This document shows, in pieces, positions 31,133 to 38,205 of a stretch of 38,205 nt of DNA. Every line of letters begins with the position of its first letter. Within the stretch, counting starts at the first letter, position 1. The stretch lies in assembly GCA_964236465.1 (NCBI GenBank), contig CAXSBZ010000030.1, forward strand, positions 1-38,205, in the 5' to 3' direction. This DNA is from Mucilaginibacter_A sp964236465 (GTDB lineage Bacteria > Bacteroidota > Bacteroidia > Sphingobacteriales > Sphingobacteriaceae). The notes under the pieces are model-generated. The model was not told the DNA's origin and made no database searches. It saw only the letters and a list, made by a program, of their open reading frames with translations. The translations under genes and the position numbers were made by a program.

Positions 31133-31960
31133 GTTTAGTTTAAAAGTTTCTTTTAATCGGATGCCTTTTTCGGTTCTTTTTACGGTGCAGCATTCGATTT
31201 TTGGATCGTGCTCCAAAAACAAGATATAATTTTGATCAGCTGCTTCTTCTAAAAAAGCTTTCTTTTCGATAAGCGTTTGCAGTGGAAACACATCGTAAGC
31301 TGGAATATAAGGCAGCGGAATGTGTCCGATTGTGGGCAGCAGATCAGCCACGTAAACGAGCGTTTGGTTTTTGTAGAAAATCTGCGGCAGCATCATCGCT
31401 TCCGTGTGGCTGGAAACGAAACGCACCGAAAAAAGGTCGGTAAAAGAAGCATTGCCAGGATCGATAAACTGTAACTGTCCGCTTTCCTGCAAGGGCAATA
31501 TGTTTTCTTTCAAGAAGGAAGCTTTTTCGCATTCATTTGGGTTGATAGCCCAGTTCCAATGTTTTTCGTTGCTCCAGTAAGTAGCGTTTTTAAAAGTTGG
31601 AATGAGGTTTTCATCTTTCAAAATTACCGCTCCGCCAACATGATCCAAGTGAAGATGCGTCAAGAAAACGTCGGTGATATCATCCGCATAAAAACCTAAA
31701 TTTTTTAAAGATCGACCAAGAGAAGCATTTCCGTGCAAAAAATAATGGCACAAGAACTTCTCGCTTTGCTTGTTGCCAATGCCGGTATCAATCAGAATCA
31801 AGCGGTTTCCAGTATCGATCAGCAGGCAACGCATGGCCAGCGTACAAAGGTTATTCTCGTCTGCCGGGTTGGTTTTTTGCCACAAAGTTTTCGGCACCAC
31901 GCCAAACATTGCACCGCCATCAAGTTTGAATAATCCGGTGTTGATGGCGTGGAGCTGCAT
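31124..31960 (-). CDS. MBL-fold metallohydrolase
   Basis: A 278-residue metallo-beta-lactamase-fold protein. The metal motif is HLHLDH, His102 to His107 in FLTHLHLDHVGG. Further ligands are His186-type in SSHTEAM, Asp in YVADLLP, and His near the C-terminus in LEHDPKI. The layout (GMFGVVPKTLW-like start, LIDTGIG) resembles the family holding lactonases and quorum-quenching enzymes, but the substrate is unknown. Single gene with 54 bp to the next. Confidence 0.85.
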   Translation of the reverse strand: MQLHAINTGLFKLDGGAMFGVVPKTLWQKTNPADENNLCTLAMRCLLIDTGNRLILIDTGIGNKQSEKFLCHYFLHGNASLGRSLKNLGFYADDITDVFLTHLHLDHVGGAVILKDENLIPTFKNATYWSNEKHWNWAINPNECEKASFLKENILPLQESGQLQFIDPGNASFTDLFSVRFVSSHTEAMMLPQIFYKNQTLVYVADLLPTIGHIPLPYIPAYDVFPLQTLIEKKAFLEEAADQNYILFLEHDPKIECCTVKRTEKGIRLKETFKLNDI

Positions 31961-32015
31961 GAGAAAAGAAAAGTATCAAGTATTTAGAAGCAAGTATCAA
32001 GATTAAATAAACAAT

Positions 32016-32387
32016 CTAAATAATGGCAAGCTTGGATTTGAAATTGTTTTGTAATTGGTGCAATGCTTCGTTTAATGCCGATTCTTTAATCATTCCTTTT
32101 ATGGACAGATCTTCATCCAAAGCGTCCCATCTGATGCCAATCCCATCGGCAATTAATTCCCATTGGTTCAACTCAGCTTGGCTTGCTTTTTTTAATTTTG
32201 GATAGCTGCTTAAAGCAATTTTTAGTATTGTACCATTGGTTAAAATTACAACCAAGCTATCCAGTTTTTTATCAGATAAAAGCACTTGTTTTGCACGCAA
32301 ACCTTGTTCAAAAATCAAACGATCAAAAGGGTCTTTAGCTTTTTTATTTACAATTTTATCAGGATGGTTAATTTTCAAAGTGCTCAT
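32016..32387 (-). CDS. DUF2442 domain protein
   Basis: A 123-residue protein. The middle portion VVILTNGTILKIALSSYPKLKKASQAELNQWELI followed by GIRWDALDEDLSIKGMI matches the DUF2442 pattern (ligand to the -NWELI.-GIHWP.LDEDISV motif). Such genes are usually paired with DUF4160 genes, and the pair is often treated as a toxin-antitoxin candidate without proven activity. It overlaps the DUF4160 gene by 20 bp and is AT-rich compared with neighbours. Confidence 0.8.
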   Translation of the reverse strand: MSTLKINHPDKIVNKKAKDPFDRLIFEQGLRAKQVLLSDKKLDSLVVILTNGTILKIALSSYPKLKKASQAELNQWELIADGIGIRWDALDEDLSIKGMIKESALNEALHQLQNNFKSKLAII

Positions 32388-32607
32388 GCCATTTATTAAT
32401 TAGTGTATTATAATGTTCTTGAAGAAGAGCTTTTATTTTTCGCCTTTCTGTAAGTTTAAAGCCATAAGAATATTCTTCAATTAATTTTGGCTCTAACCAA
32501 AATTTTGCATTTGCCGTGCCTTTAATGATGTGAATATGCGCAGGTTCTTGATTTTCATTGCTATAGAAACTAAATCTATATCCGTTAATTTCTAAAACCT
32601 TTGGCAT
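32368..32607 (-). CDS. DUF4160 domain protein
   Basis: A 79-residue protein covering DUF4160: the hallmark RFSFYSNENQEPAHIHI (11-27), then AKFWLEP and ERRKIKALLQEH. The conserved EP.HIHV histidines (here HIHI) could be catalytic or metal-binding. First gene of a two-gene unit with a TATTTTTG box five bases before its ATG. Confidence 0.8.
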   Translation of the reverse strand: MPKVLEINGYRFSFYSNENQEPAHIHIIKGTANAKFWLEPKLIEEYSYGFKLTERRKIKALLQEHYNTLINKWHEHFEN

Positions 32608-32612
32608 TCAAA

Positions 32613-32620
32613 CAAAAATA
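32613..32620 (-). promoter_or_regulatory. TAnnTTTG -7 box for the DUF4160/DUF2442 pair
   Basis: The minus strand reads TATTTTTG and ends 5 nt before the ATG, giving a near-leaderless message. Confidence 0.5.
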
Positions 32621-32644
32621 ATAATTAATGTAATAATAGCTTTA

Positions 32645-32962
32645 TCATTTTGATACCAGTTTCAAACCCAAAATAGAACTGATCAGCAGGAAAATAAAAA
32701 ACAGCCGCCAAAAATCTGCGGGTTCTTTAAAAATCAAAATTCCTATAATGACAGATCCGGTAGCACCAATGCCTGTCCAAACCGCGTAAGCCGTACCGAT
32801 TGGCAACGTTTGGATGGCTTTATTCATCAATAAAAAACTTAAAGTGATGCAAATGAAAAAGCCGATACTCCATTTTAAATTGCTGAAATTGTTGGAAAAT
32901 TTGAGGCAGGTTGTAAAACCTACTTCAAACAAACCACCCAAAATGAGATAGAACCAGGCCAT
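32645..32962 (-). CDS. SMR family exporter, Gdx/SugE-like
   Basis: A 105-residue protein with four membrane helices. Glu13 in LGGLFEVGFT is the essential membrane carboxylate. The GTAYAVWTGIGATGSVIIGI stretch (56-75) matches the Gdx (SugE) subtype, which exports guanidinium, more than EmrE. It works as a dual-topology dimer. No guanidine riboswitch was recognised upstream. Confidence 0.88.
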   Translation of the reverse strand: MAWFYLILGGLFEVGFTTCLKFSNNFSNLKWSIGFFICITLSFLLMNKAIQTLPIGTAYAVWTGIGATGSVIIGILIFKEPADFWRLFFIFLLISSILGLKLVSK

Positions 32963-32983
32963 TTTTTCGAGTTTTACTTCTTT

Positions 32984-33010
32984 TGGTTTTATGCTGATAA
33001 AAGAAGCATG
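32984..33010 (-). repeat. Dispersed motif upstream of the SMR gene
   Basis: The minus strand reads ATGCTTCTTTTATCAGC followed by ATAAAACC. It is in the same orientation as the copy at 33056 on the other side of a terminator. Confidence 0.8.
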
Positions 33011-33037
33011 TGTAAATTGTGTTTTCTGTTAAAAAGA

Positions 33038-33063
33038 AAAACCTGCGTTGCCACAGGTTTTTG
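33038..33063. terminator. Terminator after lpd
   Basis: AAAAACCTG (33038-33046) pairs exactly with CAGGTTTTT (33055-33063) over an 8-nt loop. T-rich sequence follows on the minus strand. Confidence 0.85.
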
Positions 33064-33081
33064 CATGATAAAAGAAGTATC
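33056..33081 (-). repeat. Dispersed motif between lpd and its terminator
   Basis: The minus strand reads ATACTTCTTTTATCATG followed by CAAAAACC. Its tail overlaps the terminator's right arm. Confidence 0.7.
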
Positions 33082-33107
33082 AGGTTATTTAGTTGTAAAT
33101 AATTGAT

Positions 33108-34496
33108 TTACAGATGGATCACTTCGCCGTAAGCATCGGCAGCAGCTTCCATTACGGCCTCGCTCATGGTTGGGTGCGGGTGCACGGTATGAATAATTTC
33201 GTGCCCGGTTGCTTCCAGTTTGCGGGCGGTAACTACTTCAGCAATCATTTCGGTTACATTATTCCCGATCATGTGCGCGCCTAAAAATTCGCCGTATTTA
33301 GCATCAAAAATCACTTTTACAAAACCGTCTTTTGTGCCCGATGCACTTGCTTTTCCGGAAGCGGAGAATGGGAACTTGCCAACTTTTATGTCGAAACCAG
33401 CTTCGCGTGCCGCTTTTTCGGTAAAACCAACCGAAGCAATTTCCGGTGAGCAATAGGTACAGCCCGGAATGTTGTTGTAGTTTAAAGGTTCCGGGTTTTT
33501 GCCAGCAATTTTCTCCACACAAATAATTCCTTCCGCAGAAGCAACGTGTGCCAACGCTTGGCCTTTTACAATATCGCCGATGGCAAAAATGCCTTCTATA
33601 TTGGTTTTGTAGAAATTATCCACCAAAACTTTGCCTTTATCAGTTTTGATGCCGAGTTCTTCCAAGCCCAGGTTTTCCAGATTTGTTTGTACGCCAACAG
33701 CAGAAAGTACGATATCAGCTTCAATCACTTCATTGCCTTTTGGCGTTTTGATATTGACTTTGCATTTTTCGCCGGAGCTGTCAACCGATTCTACTGTGCA
33801 GCCCGTCATGATATTGATGCCGATTTTTTTGAAAGAACGCGCCAGTTGCTTGGAAATGTCCTCATCTTCAACCGGAACAATATTTTCCAAATATTCTACA
33901 ATCGTAACTTTTGTGCCGATAGAATTGTAAAAATAGGCAAACTCCACGCCGATGGCGCCAGAACCAACTACGACCAAACTTGCCGGTTGTTTCGGCAAAT
34001 TCATAGCCTGGCGATAACCGATCACTTTTACGCCGTCTTGTTTCAGGTTCGGCAATTCGCGGGAGCGGCTGCCGGTTGCCAGGATAATGTTTGTAGCAGT
34101 ATATTCTTTGGCAGAACCATCGGCAGCTTTTACTTCTACTGCACCTTTTCCTTTTAATTTTCCGGCTCCCATGATCACGTCGATCTTGTTCTTTTTCATC
34201 AAAAACTGGATGCCTTTGCTCATGCCATCGGCCACGCCGCGGCTTCTTTTGATGATGCTTGGAAAATCCACTTCGCTGCCGGAAACTTTCAAACCATATT
34301 CTTCTGCATGATTGATATATTCAAAAACCTGTGCACTTTTTATCAATGCTTTTGTGGGGATACAGCCCCAGTTGAGGCAAATGCCGCCTAAAGATTCTTT
34401 CTCTACCACAGCCGTTTTAAAACCCAATTGCGCTGCACGGATAGCAGCCACATAACCACCGGGACCTGTGCCAATAACAATGACATCGTAATTCAT
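33108..34496 (-). CDS. lpd: Dihydrolipoyl dehydrogenase
   Basis: A 462-residue flavoprotein disulfide reductase, the E3 subunit of 2-oxoacid dehydrogenase complexes. The FAD-binding GTGPGGYVAA (9-18), redox cysteines Cys40/Cys45 in GGICLNWGCIPTKA, NAD-binding VVGSGAIGVEFAYFY, the second FAD motif EGIFAIGDIV and the C-terminal HPHPTMSE with His441 and Glu446 are all present. It is not beside E1/E2 genes, so it may serve several complexes. Confidence 0.96.
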   Translation of the reverse strand: MNYDVIVIGTGPGGYVAAIRAAQLGFKTAVVEKESLGGICLNWGCIPTKALIKSAQVFEYINHAEEYGLKVSGSEVDFPSIIKRSRGVADGMSKGIQFLMKKNKIDVIMGAGKLKGKGAVEVKAADGSAKEYTATNIILATGSRSRELPNLKQDGVKVIGYRQAMNLPKQPASLVVVGSGAIGVEFAYFYNSIGTKVTIVEYLENIVPVEDEDISKQLARSFKKIGINIMTGCTVESVDSSGEKCKVNIKTPKGNEVIEADIVLSAVGVQTNLENLGLEELGIKTDKGKVLVDNFYKTNIEGIFAIGDIVKGQALAHVASAEGIICVEKIAGKNPEPLNYNNIPGCTYCSPEIASVGFTEKAAREAGFDIKVGKFPFSASGKASASGTKDGFVKVIFDAKYGEFLGAHMIGNNVTEMIAEVVTARKLEATGHEIIHTVHPHPTMSEAVMEAAADAYGEVIHL

Positions 34497-34742
34497 ATTT
34501 ATCCTTTTTATAAACTTTTATACTAATGCCAAAGCTAAAGAAAATTGAGGTTTGTTTAGGAGAAAAAGCGGGATCGATTTTATATTATTCACAAAGCTAA
34601 TCTTTAAAAAACACAACTAAATATTGTAATTTATATGAAAAATAATATGTTTATCAATAAATTGTGCAAAAAGTTGGAAGTTTTGTTGAGAAATTAATTG
34701 AGAAAGTTAACATTAACTTAATATAATATTTTGTTGAAGCCT
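34497..34742. other. AT-rich divergent intergenic region
   Basis: The 309 bp between lpd and the TonB receptor start are very AT-rich. Apart from the TATCTTTG box at 34743, no hairpin, motif copy or small gene was recognised. Confidence 0.5.
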
Positions 34743-34750
34743 TATCTTTG
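34743..34750 (+). promoter_or_regulatory. TAnnTTTG -7 box for the TonB receptor gene
   Basis: TATCTTTG, giving a leader of about 50 nt before the ATG at 34806. Confidence 0.55.
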
Positions 34751-34805
34751 CAAAGACAAAACAGTAACTCATTTACACCGATTAATTTATAAAAAAAAAT
34801 CATTT

Positions 34806-37800
34806 ATGCGGAAGAATTTACTCTTAATGCTCTTCATTTTTTGTTCAATACAGTTTTTTGGAACTACTGTATTTGCACAAGGTGTTACAACAGCTTCGTT
34901 CATAGGTTTGGTTAAAGATAACCGGGGCCCTTTGCCAGGAGCAACTGTTACTGCTATCCATACGCCTTCCGGAACCAAATATGTTACTGCTACCAGGGCT
35001 GATGGCCGTTACAACATTCCTAACGTCCGTGTAGGAGGGCCTTTTACCATCCGTATTTCTTTTGTGGGGTTAAATGATTATGTACAGAATGATTTGATTA
35101 CTACACTTGGGCAAGAGTTGAGGGTTGATGCAGCTTTGGCAGAAAATACAACAACGCTGAAAGAAGTAGTAGTTACAGCAGGGCAAAACCAGGTTTTTGA
35201 TGAATCCCGTACAGGTGCAAGGCAAACCATTACCCGGCAGCAAATTGACCGTTTGCCAACAGTGAACCGTTCTTTACAGGATTTTACGCGTTTAACACCA
35301 TCAGCAAACGGATTAAGTTTTGGTGGCAGAAGCAGCAATTTTAATAACCTTACGGTTGACGGTGCTTTGTTTAACAACTCTTTTGGTTTGTCGGGCACTT
35401 TGGGAGGCCAAACCAATTCGCAGCCTATTTCCTTAGATGCAATCGAGCAAATACAAGTTGACATTGCCCCTTTTGATGTTCGGCAGGGCTTTTTTACCGG
35501 TGCAGGTATCAATACGGTTGTACGCTCGGGTACAAATAATATCCGCGGAACAGTTTATGGTTTTACCAGGGGCGTAGGTTTAACCGGCTATCATGCAGGT
35601 GTAACCGATCTTGCAAAAACGCCTTTTACTTACAACCAACGCGGAGCAAGCATTGGTGGGCCAATCATTAAAAATAAGTTGTTCTTTTTCGCCTCTGGAG
35701 AGCAGGAGCGTTCCAGTCTTCCAGGCACAAGTTTTACAGCCCTTCAGCCTGGGCAAACATCGGGAGGGACTGTTTCTCAAGCGGACGCTGCTACATTAGA
35801 TGCTATTAGCAATAAGTTAAAAACGGATTATGGTTATAACCCTGGCCCTTATCAAGGTTATAATTATCACACCTACAGCGATAAAGCAACTGTAAAATTA
35901 GATTGGAATATCAACGATAAAAATACCTTAAGTGCGAAGTATTTTTACTTGAAATCATACCGGGAAGTACCAGCAAGTAATTCCGGGATTACAAACGCCG
36001 GTGTTGGTTTTGGTACTTCACGCGCACCATCTTTAACTACTTTACCATTTTTTGGTTCCGGTTACAAAATCAACAACAACTTTAATATCGGCATTGTGGA
36101 GTTGAACAGCCGCATCAGCAACACTTTATCCAACAAATTGACCGCAGGATACACTGCTTTACGTGATTATCGTAGTGTATTGGGAAGTTCAAATCTTCCG
36201 ATGGTAGATATTGGCAATGGTGTTGGCTCTACTTCACTTTTAACCAGTTTTGGTTATGAACTGTACAGTGCGGGCAACTTGCTATCTACCAATACTACAC
36301 AACTATCTGACGACTTAACTATTTTTACCGGTAAACACGAAATTGTAGTTGGCACAAGCAATCAGTTAAATAAATATGTAAATGGTTTTGCCCCGGATTA
36401 CAATGGCTTATACACTTTTAACTCAGCCTCAGATTTTTTAACAAATCAACCTGCAGCTGCTTATACTTTTCGTAACTCAGCTTTGCCGGACGGTTCATTT
36501 CCTTTTGCCAATCTTTCTGCTTACAATTTAAGTTTTTATGCACAGGATAAATACAATATTGCCGAAAACTTTAAATTAACTTATGGTATCCGGGCTGATT
36601 ATAACTATTTTCCAATCACAGCGCAGAGCAATCCCAATGTAGATGCTTTAACCTTTCAGCAAGGTATAAAACTGGATGTTGCCCACTTACCAAAGAACAA
36701 GGTTTTGTTTTCGCCGAGAGTAGGTTTCAACTGGGATGTGAACGGAGATAAAAATACGCAGGTTCGCGGTGGTACGGGTGTTTTCACCGGCTTGGTTCCT
36801 TATGTTTGGATATCAAACCAATTATCGAACAATGGTGTTTTATTTGGATCTAATACAGTAACCAAAGCAGCTACACCTAATGATCCGCGCTTGTTGTTTA
36901 ACCCGGGTACTGAGGGTAACCGTCCGGCCCCTGGAACAGCACAAGCTAACACTGCTTATGAAATCGATGCAACCTCCCGGGATTTTAAGTATCCTCAAAT
37001 TTTCAGGACAAACTTAGCTGTTGACCAAAAATTGCCTTTCGGTATCATCGGTACGATTGAAGCTGCTTATACCAAAGATATCAATGCTGTTTATCATCAA
37101 AACATAGCACTATCTGACACCTATACTACTTTACCGGGGGCTGAAGGACAAATCAGATACACGGCAAGAAGTATGTTTACCGGAAATATGGTTACAAACC
37201 CTTCTATTTCCCCAGCTATTTACATGAGCAATACCAACAAAGGTTTCTCGTACTTTATTACTGGCCAGTTACAGAAAAACTTTACGAACGGTTTATATGC
37301 CAACATTGCTTATACTTATACCAGATCTAAAGATGTAAATGATGGCGGTTCTACAGCCAGTACAATATGGAGTACGCGCCCAGTAGCGGGAAACCCTAAT
37401 TCAACTGCTTTATCTAACAGTTCTTATGTACAGCCAAACCGCGTTATAGCAGCTTTATCTTACAAAAAAGATTACCTGAAACACGGTTCGACTTCAATAG
37501 GTATTTTCTTTGAAGCAGCAAACAATGGGGCAATTTCTTACATCACCAGCGGCGACCCGAATAATGATGGGGCAACAAATGATTTGATGTACATCCCGAA
37601 AAATCAAAGCGATATAGTTATTGTAAGAGATAATACTACTGACCCGCGTACTGCCGACCAGCAGTGGGCGCAATTAGATGCTTTTATCAAACAAGATCCA
37701 TATTTGAGTAAACACAGAGGTGAATATGCGCAAAGAAATGGTGCTATTTTGCCATACTTCAAAAGAGCTGATTTAAATATTACCCAGGATTTTTATATCG

Positions 37801-38093
37801 ACCTGAAAAATGGAAAACGCAATACCCTGGAGATTTCTTTCAACATGGTAAACCTAGGCAACTTTTTAAACCCAAATTGGGGGTTATATCAAACTACTTT
37901 TAACGGTTTTACTTCTGGTACAATCAGCTTGTTATCTTACAAAGGGATTGATCCGGCAAGCGGCAGGGCAACATACTCTTTCCCTTATCAAGACAGGACA
38001 AACCTTGTGCCTATTACTTCATCTTTCCGCCCAAGCACTAATTTAGGTACGACTTGGCAGGCACAAATAGGCGCACGTTACATCTTTAACTAA
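34806..38093 (+). CDS. TonB-dependent receptor with carboxypeptidase-regulatory-like domain (Oar-like)
   Basis: A 1095-residue outer-membrane protein. Signal peptide (MRKNLLLMLFIFCSIQFFGTTVFAQ). The first folded unit is a carboxypeptidase regulatory-like domain (about 30-110, GLVKDNRGPLPGATVTA and ADGRYNIPNVRVGGPFTI). A plug follows (KEVVVTAGQ, RSLQDFTRLTPS, NNLTVDGALFNNSFG, IDLDAIEQIQV-like), then a long beta-barrel ending in the outer-membrane signal ARYIFN. This is the Oar/SusC-distant class, of unknown cargo. The upstream frame from 34731 is rejected because the signal peptide begins at 34806. No SusD-like gene follows at once. Confidence 0.9.
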   Translation: MRKNLLLMLFIFCSIQFFGTTVFAQGVTTASFIGLVKDNRGPLPGATVTAIHTPSGTKYVTATRADGRYNIPNVRVGGPFTIRISFVGLNDYVQNDLITTLGQELRVDAALAENTTTLKEVVVTAGQNQVFDESRTGARQTITRQQIDRLPTVNRSLQDFTRLTPSANGLSFGGRSSNFNNLTVDGALFNNSFGLSGTLGGQTNSQPISLDAIEQIQVDIAPFDVRQGFFTGAGINTVVRSGTNNIRGTVYGFTRGVGLTGYHAGVTDLAKTPFTYNQRGASIGGPIIKNKLFFFASGEQERSSLPGTSFTALQPGQTSGGTVSQADAATLDAISNKLKTDYGYNPGPYQGYNYHTYSDKATVKLDWNINDKNTLSAKYFYLKSYREVPASNSGITNAGVGFGTSRAPSLTTLPFFGSGYKINNNFNIGIVELNSRISNTLSNKLTAGYTALRDYRSVLGSSNLPMVDIGNGVGSTSLLTSFGYELYSAGNLLSTNTTQLSDDLTIFTGKHEIVVGTSNQLNKYVNGFAPDYNGLYTFNSASDFLTNQPAAAYTFRNSALPDGSFPFANLSAYNLSFYAQDKYNIAENFKLTYGIRADYNYFPITAQSNPNVDALTFQQGIKLDVAHLPKNKVLFSPRVGFNWDVNGDKNTQVRGGTGVFTGLVPYVWISNQLSNNGVLFGSNTVTKAATPNDPRLLFNPGTEGNRPAPGTAQANTAYEIDATSRDFKYPQIFRTNLAVDQKLPFGIIGTIEAAYTKDINAVYHQNIALSDTYTTLPGAEGQIRYTARSMFTGNMVTNPSISPAIYMSNTNKGFSYFITGQLQKNFTNGLYANIAYTYTRSKDVNDGGSTASTIWSTRPVAGNPNSTALSNSSYVQPNRVIAALSYKKDYLKHGSTSIGIFFEAANNGAISYITSGDPNNDGATNDLMYIPKNQSDIVIVRDNTTDPRTADQQWAQLDAFIKQDPYLSKHRGEYAQRNGAILPYFKRADLNITQDFYIDLKNGKRNTLEISFNMVNLGNFLNPNWGLYQTTFNGFTSGTISLLSYKGIDPASGRATYSFPYQDRTNLVPITSSFRPSTNLGTTWQAQIGARYIFN

Positions 38094-38134
38094 TTGTAAC
38101 ATTTTTTGAAACCATTTATAAAGAGATTAACACA

Positions 38135-38205
38135 ATGACAAGATATAACTTTAATAAAACGGTAGTAGCGGCTTCTATTGCGCTCTTGCCGGCACTGCTT
38201 TTATC
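38135..38205 (+). CDS. N-terminus of an exported protein (partial)
   Basis: The ATG at 38135 starts MTRYNFNKTVVAASIALLPALLLS, a signal-peptide-like sequence running off the right edge. It begins 41 nt after the TonB receptor and is probably co-transcribed. The family cannot be named from 24 residues. Confidence 0.6.
   Translation, partial: MTRYNFNKTVVAASIALLPALLL

Noticed and set aside
31430..31460. ATGCTTCTTTTACCGACC inside the MBL gene (minus strand)
   Set aside because: The core matches, but the sequence codes for a plausible NASFTDL stretch and the tail is absent. Chance or a decayed copy cannot be separated, so it is left out of the count.
32645..33107. Guanidine riboswitch before the SMR gene
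   Set aside because: The upstream region holds only a motif copy and the lpd terminator. No ACGR/CCC-type conserved loops were seen.
34731..34805. TonB receptor start at the TTG of 34731
   Set aside because: It would add 25 residues before a clean signal peptide and begins upstream of the promoter box.
5300..38205. CRISPR arrays
   Set aside because: The dispersed motif recurs at irregular distances of hundreds of bases, in both orientations, without spacers of equal length.
1..38205. tRNA and rRNA genes, IS elements and integrases
   Set aside because: No cloverleaf, rRNA stretch, transposase or recombinase was recognised by reading. A covariance-model scan would be needed to exclude small RNAs.

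Overview
The window looks like a chromosomal segment of a Bacteroidota bacterium, most likely a Sphingobacteriaceae member close to Mucilaginibacter or Pedobacter. The evidence is the promoter style (TAnnTTTG -7 boxes beside start codons at mtaB, lgt, purB, pdxH, purK, nifU, guaA and the TonB receptor), a 286-residue primary sigma factor, a GH97 glycosidase, an Oar-like TonB-dependent receptor, an N-terminally extended NifU and many intergenic palindromes. The genus is inferred from protein style, not from rRNA.

Layout. 0-5.2 kb: yajQ, a Lys/Ala-rich histone-like protein, the polyphosphate pair ppk1-ppx, and ubiX. 5.4-9.2 kb: mtaB, then a tightly overlapping lgt-gtrA-suhB operon. 9.2-14.2 kb: an accessory islet with a DUF433/DUF5615 toxin-antitoxin-like pair, an AT-rich AAA-ATPase fused to a TOPRIM/DUF4435-like domain, and a GH97 glycosidase. 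The islet is bracketed by copied 3' ends of the flanking housekeeping genes suhB and nifU. 14.5-16.6 kb: nifU and purB. 16.7-19.3 kb: three paralogous small lipoproteins divergent from an ECF sigma factor and a one-piece anti-sigma-like/HtrA-like protease. 19.5-24.5 kb: nuoD, nuoC, pdxH, algH, purE, purK. 24.7-31 kb: an AI-2E family permease, guaA, a lipoprotein with a periplasmic-binding fold, an RsmB/NOL1-type RNA methyltransferase and rpoD. 31-34.5 kb: an MBL-fold hydrolase, a DUF2442/DUF4160 pair, a Gdx/SugE-like SMR exporter and lpd. 34.8-38.2 kb: a large TonB-dependent receptor and the start of another exported protein.

Three things stand out. (1) A dispersed motif of about 25 bp (ATGCTTCTTTTAYC, seven variable bases, then AAAAT) occurs about 28 times, almost always between genes. 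It sometimes forms inverted pairs that make terminators, and sometimes lies inside coding sequence. Its density and use in terminators resemble the DNA-uptake sequences of Neisseria and Haemophilus. (2) Four separate loci carry duplicated gene 3' ends with this motif alongside. Two of them bracket the accessory islet, which suggests how it was acquired. (3) The ECF sigma gene and the nearest lipoprotein gene share a GGGTTAC-N15-GTATTAA element in divergent orientation. Together with the anti-sigma/protease fusion, this makes a compact candidate envelope-stress circuit.

All calls come from reading the sequence and its translations. No database search was run, and domain names rest on recognised motifs.
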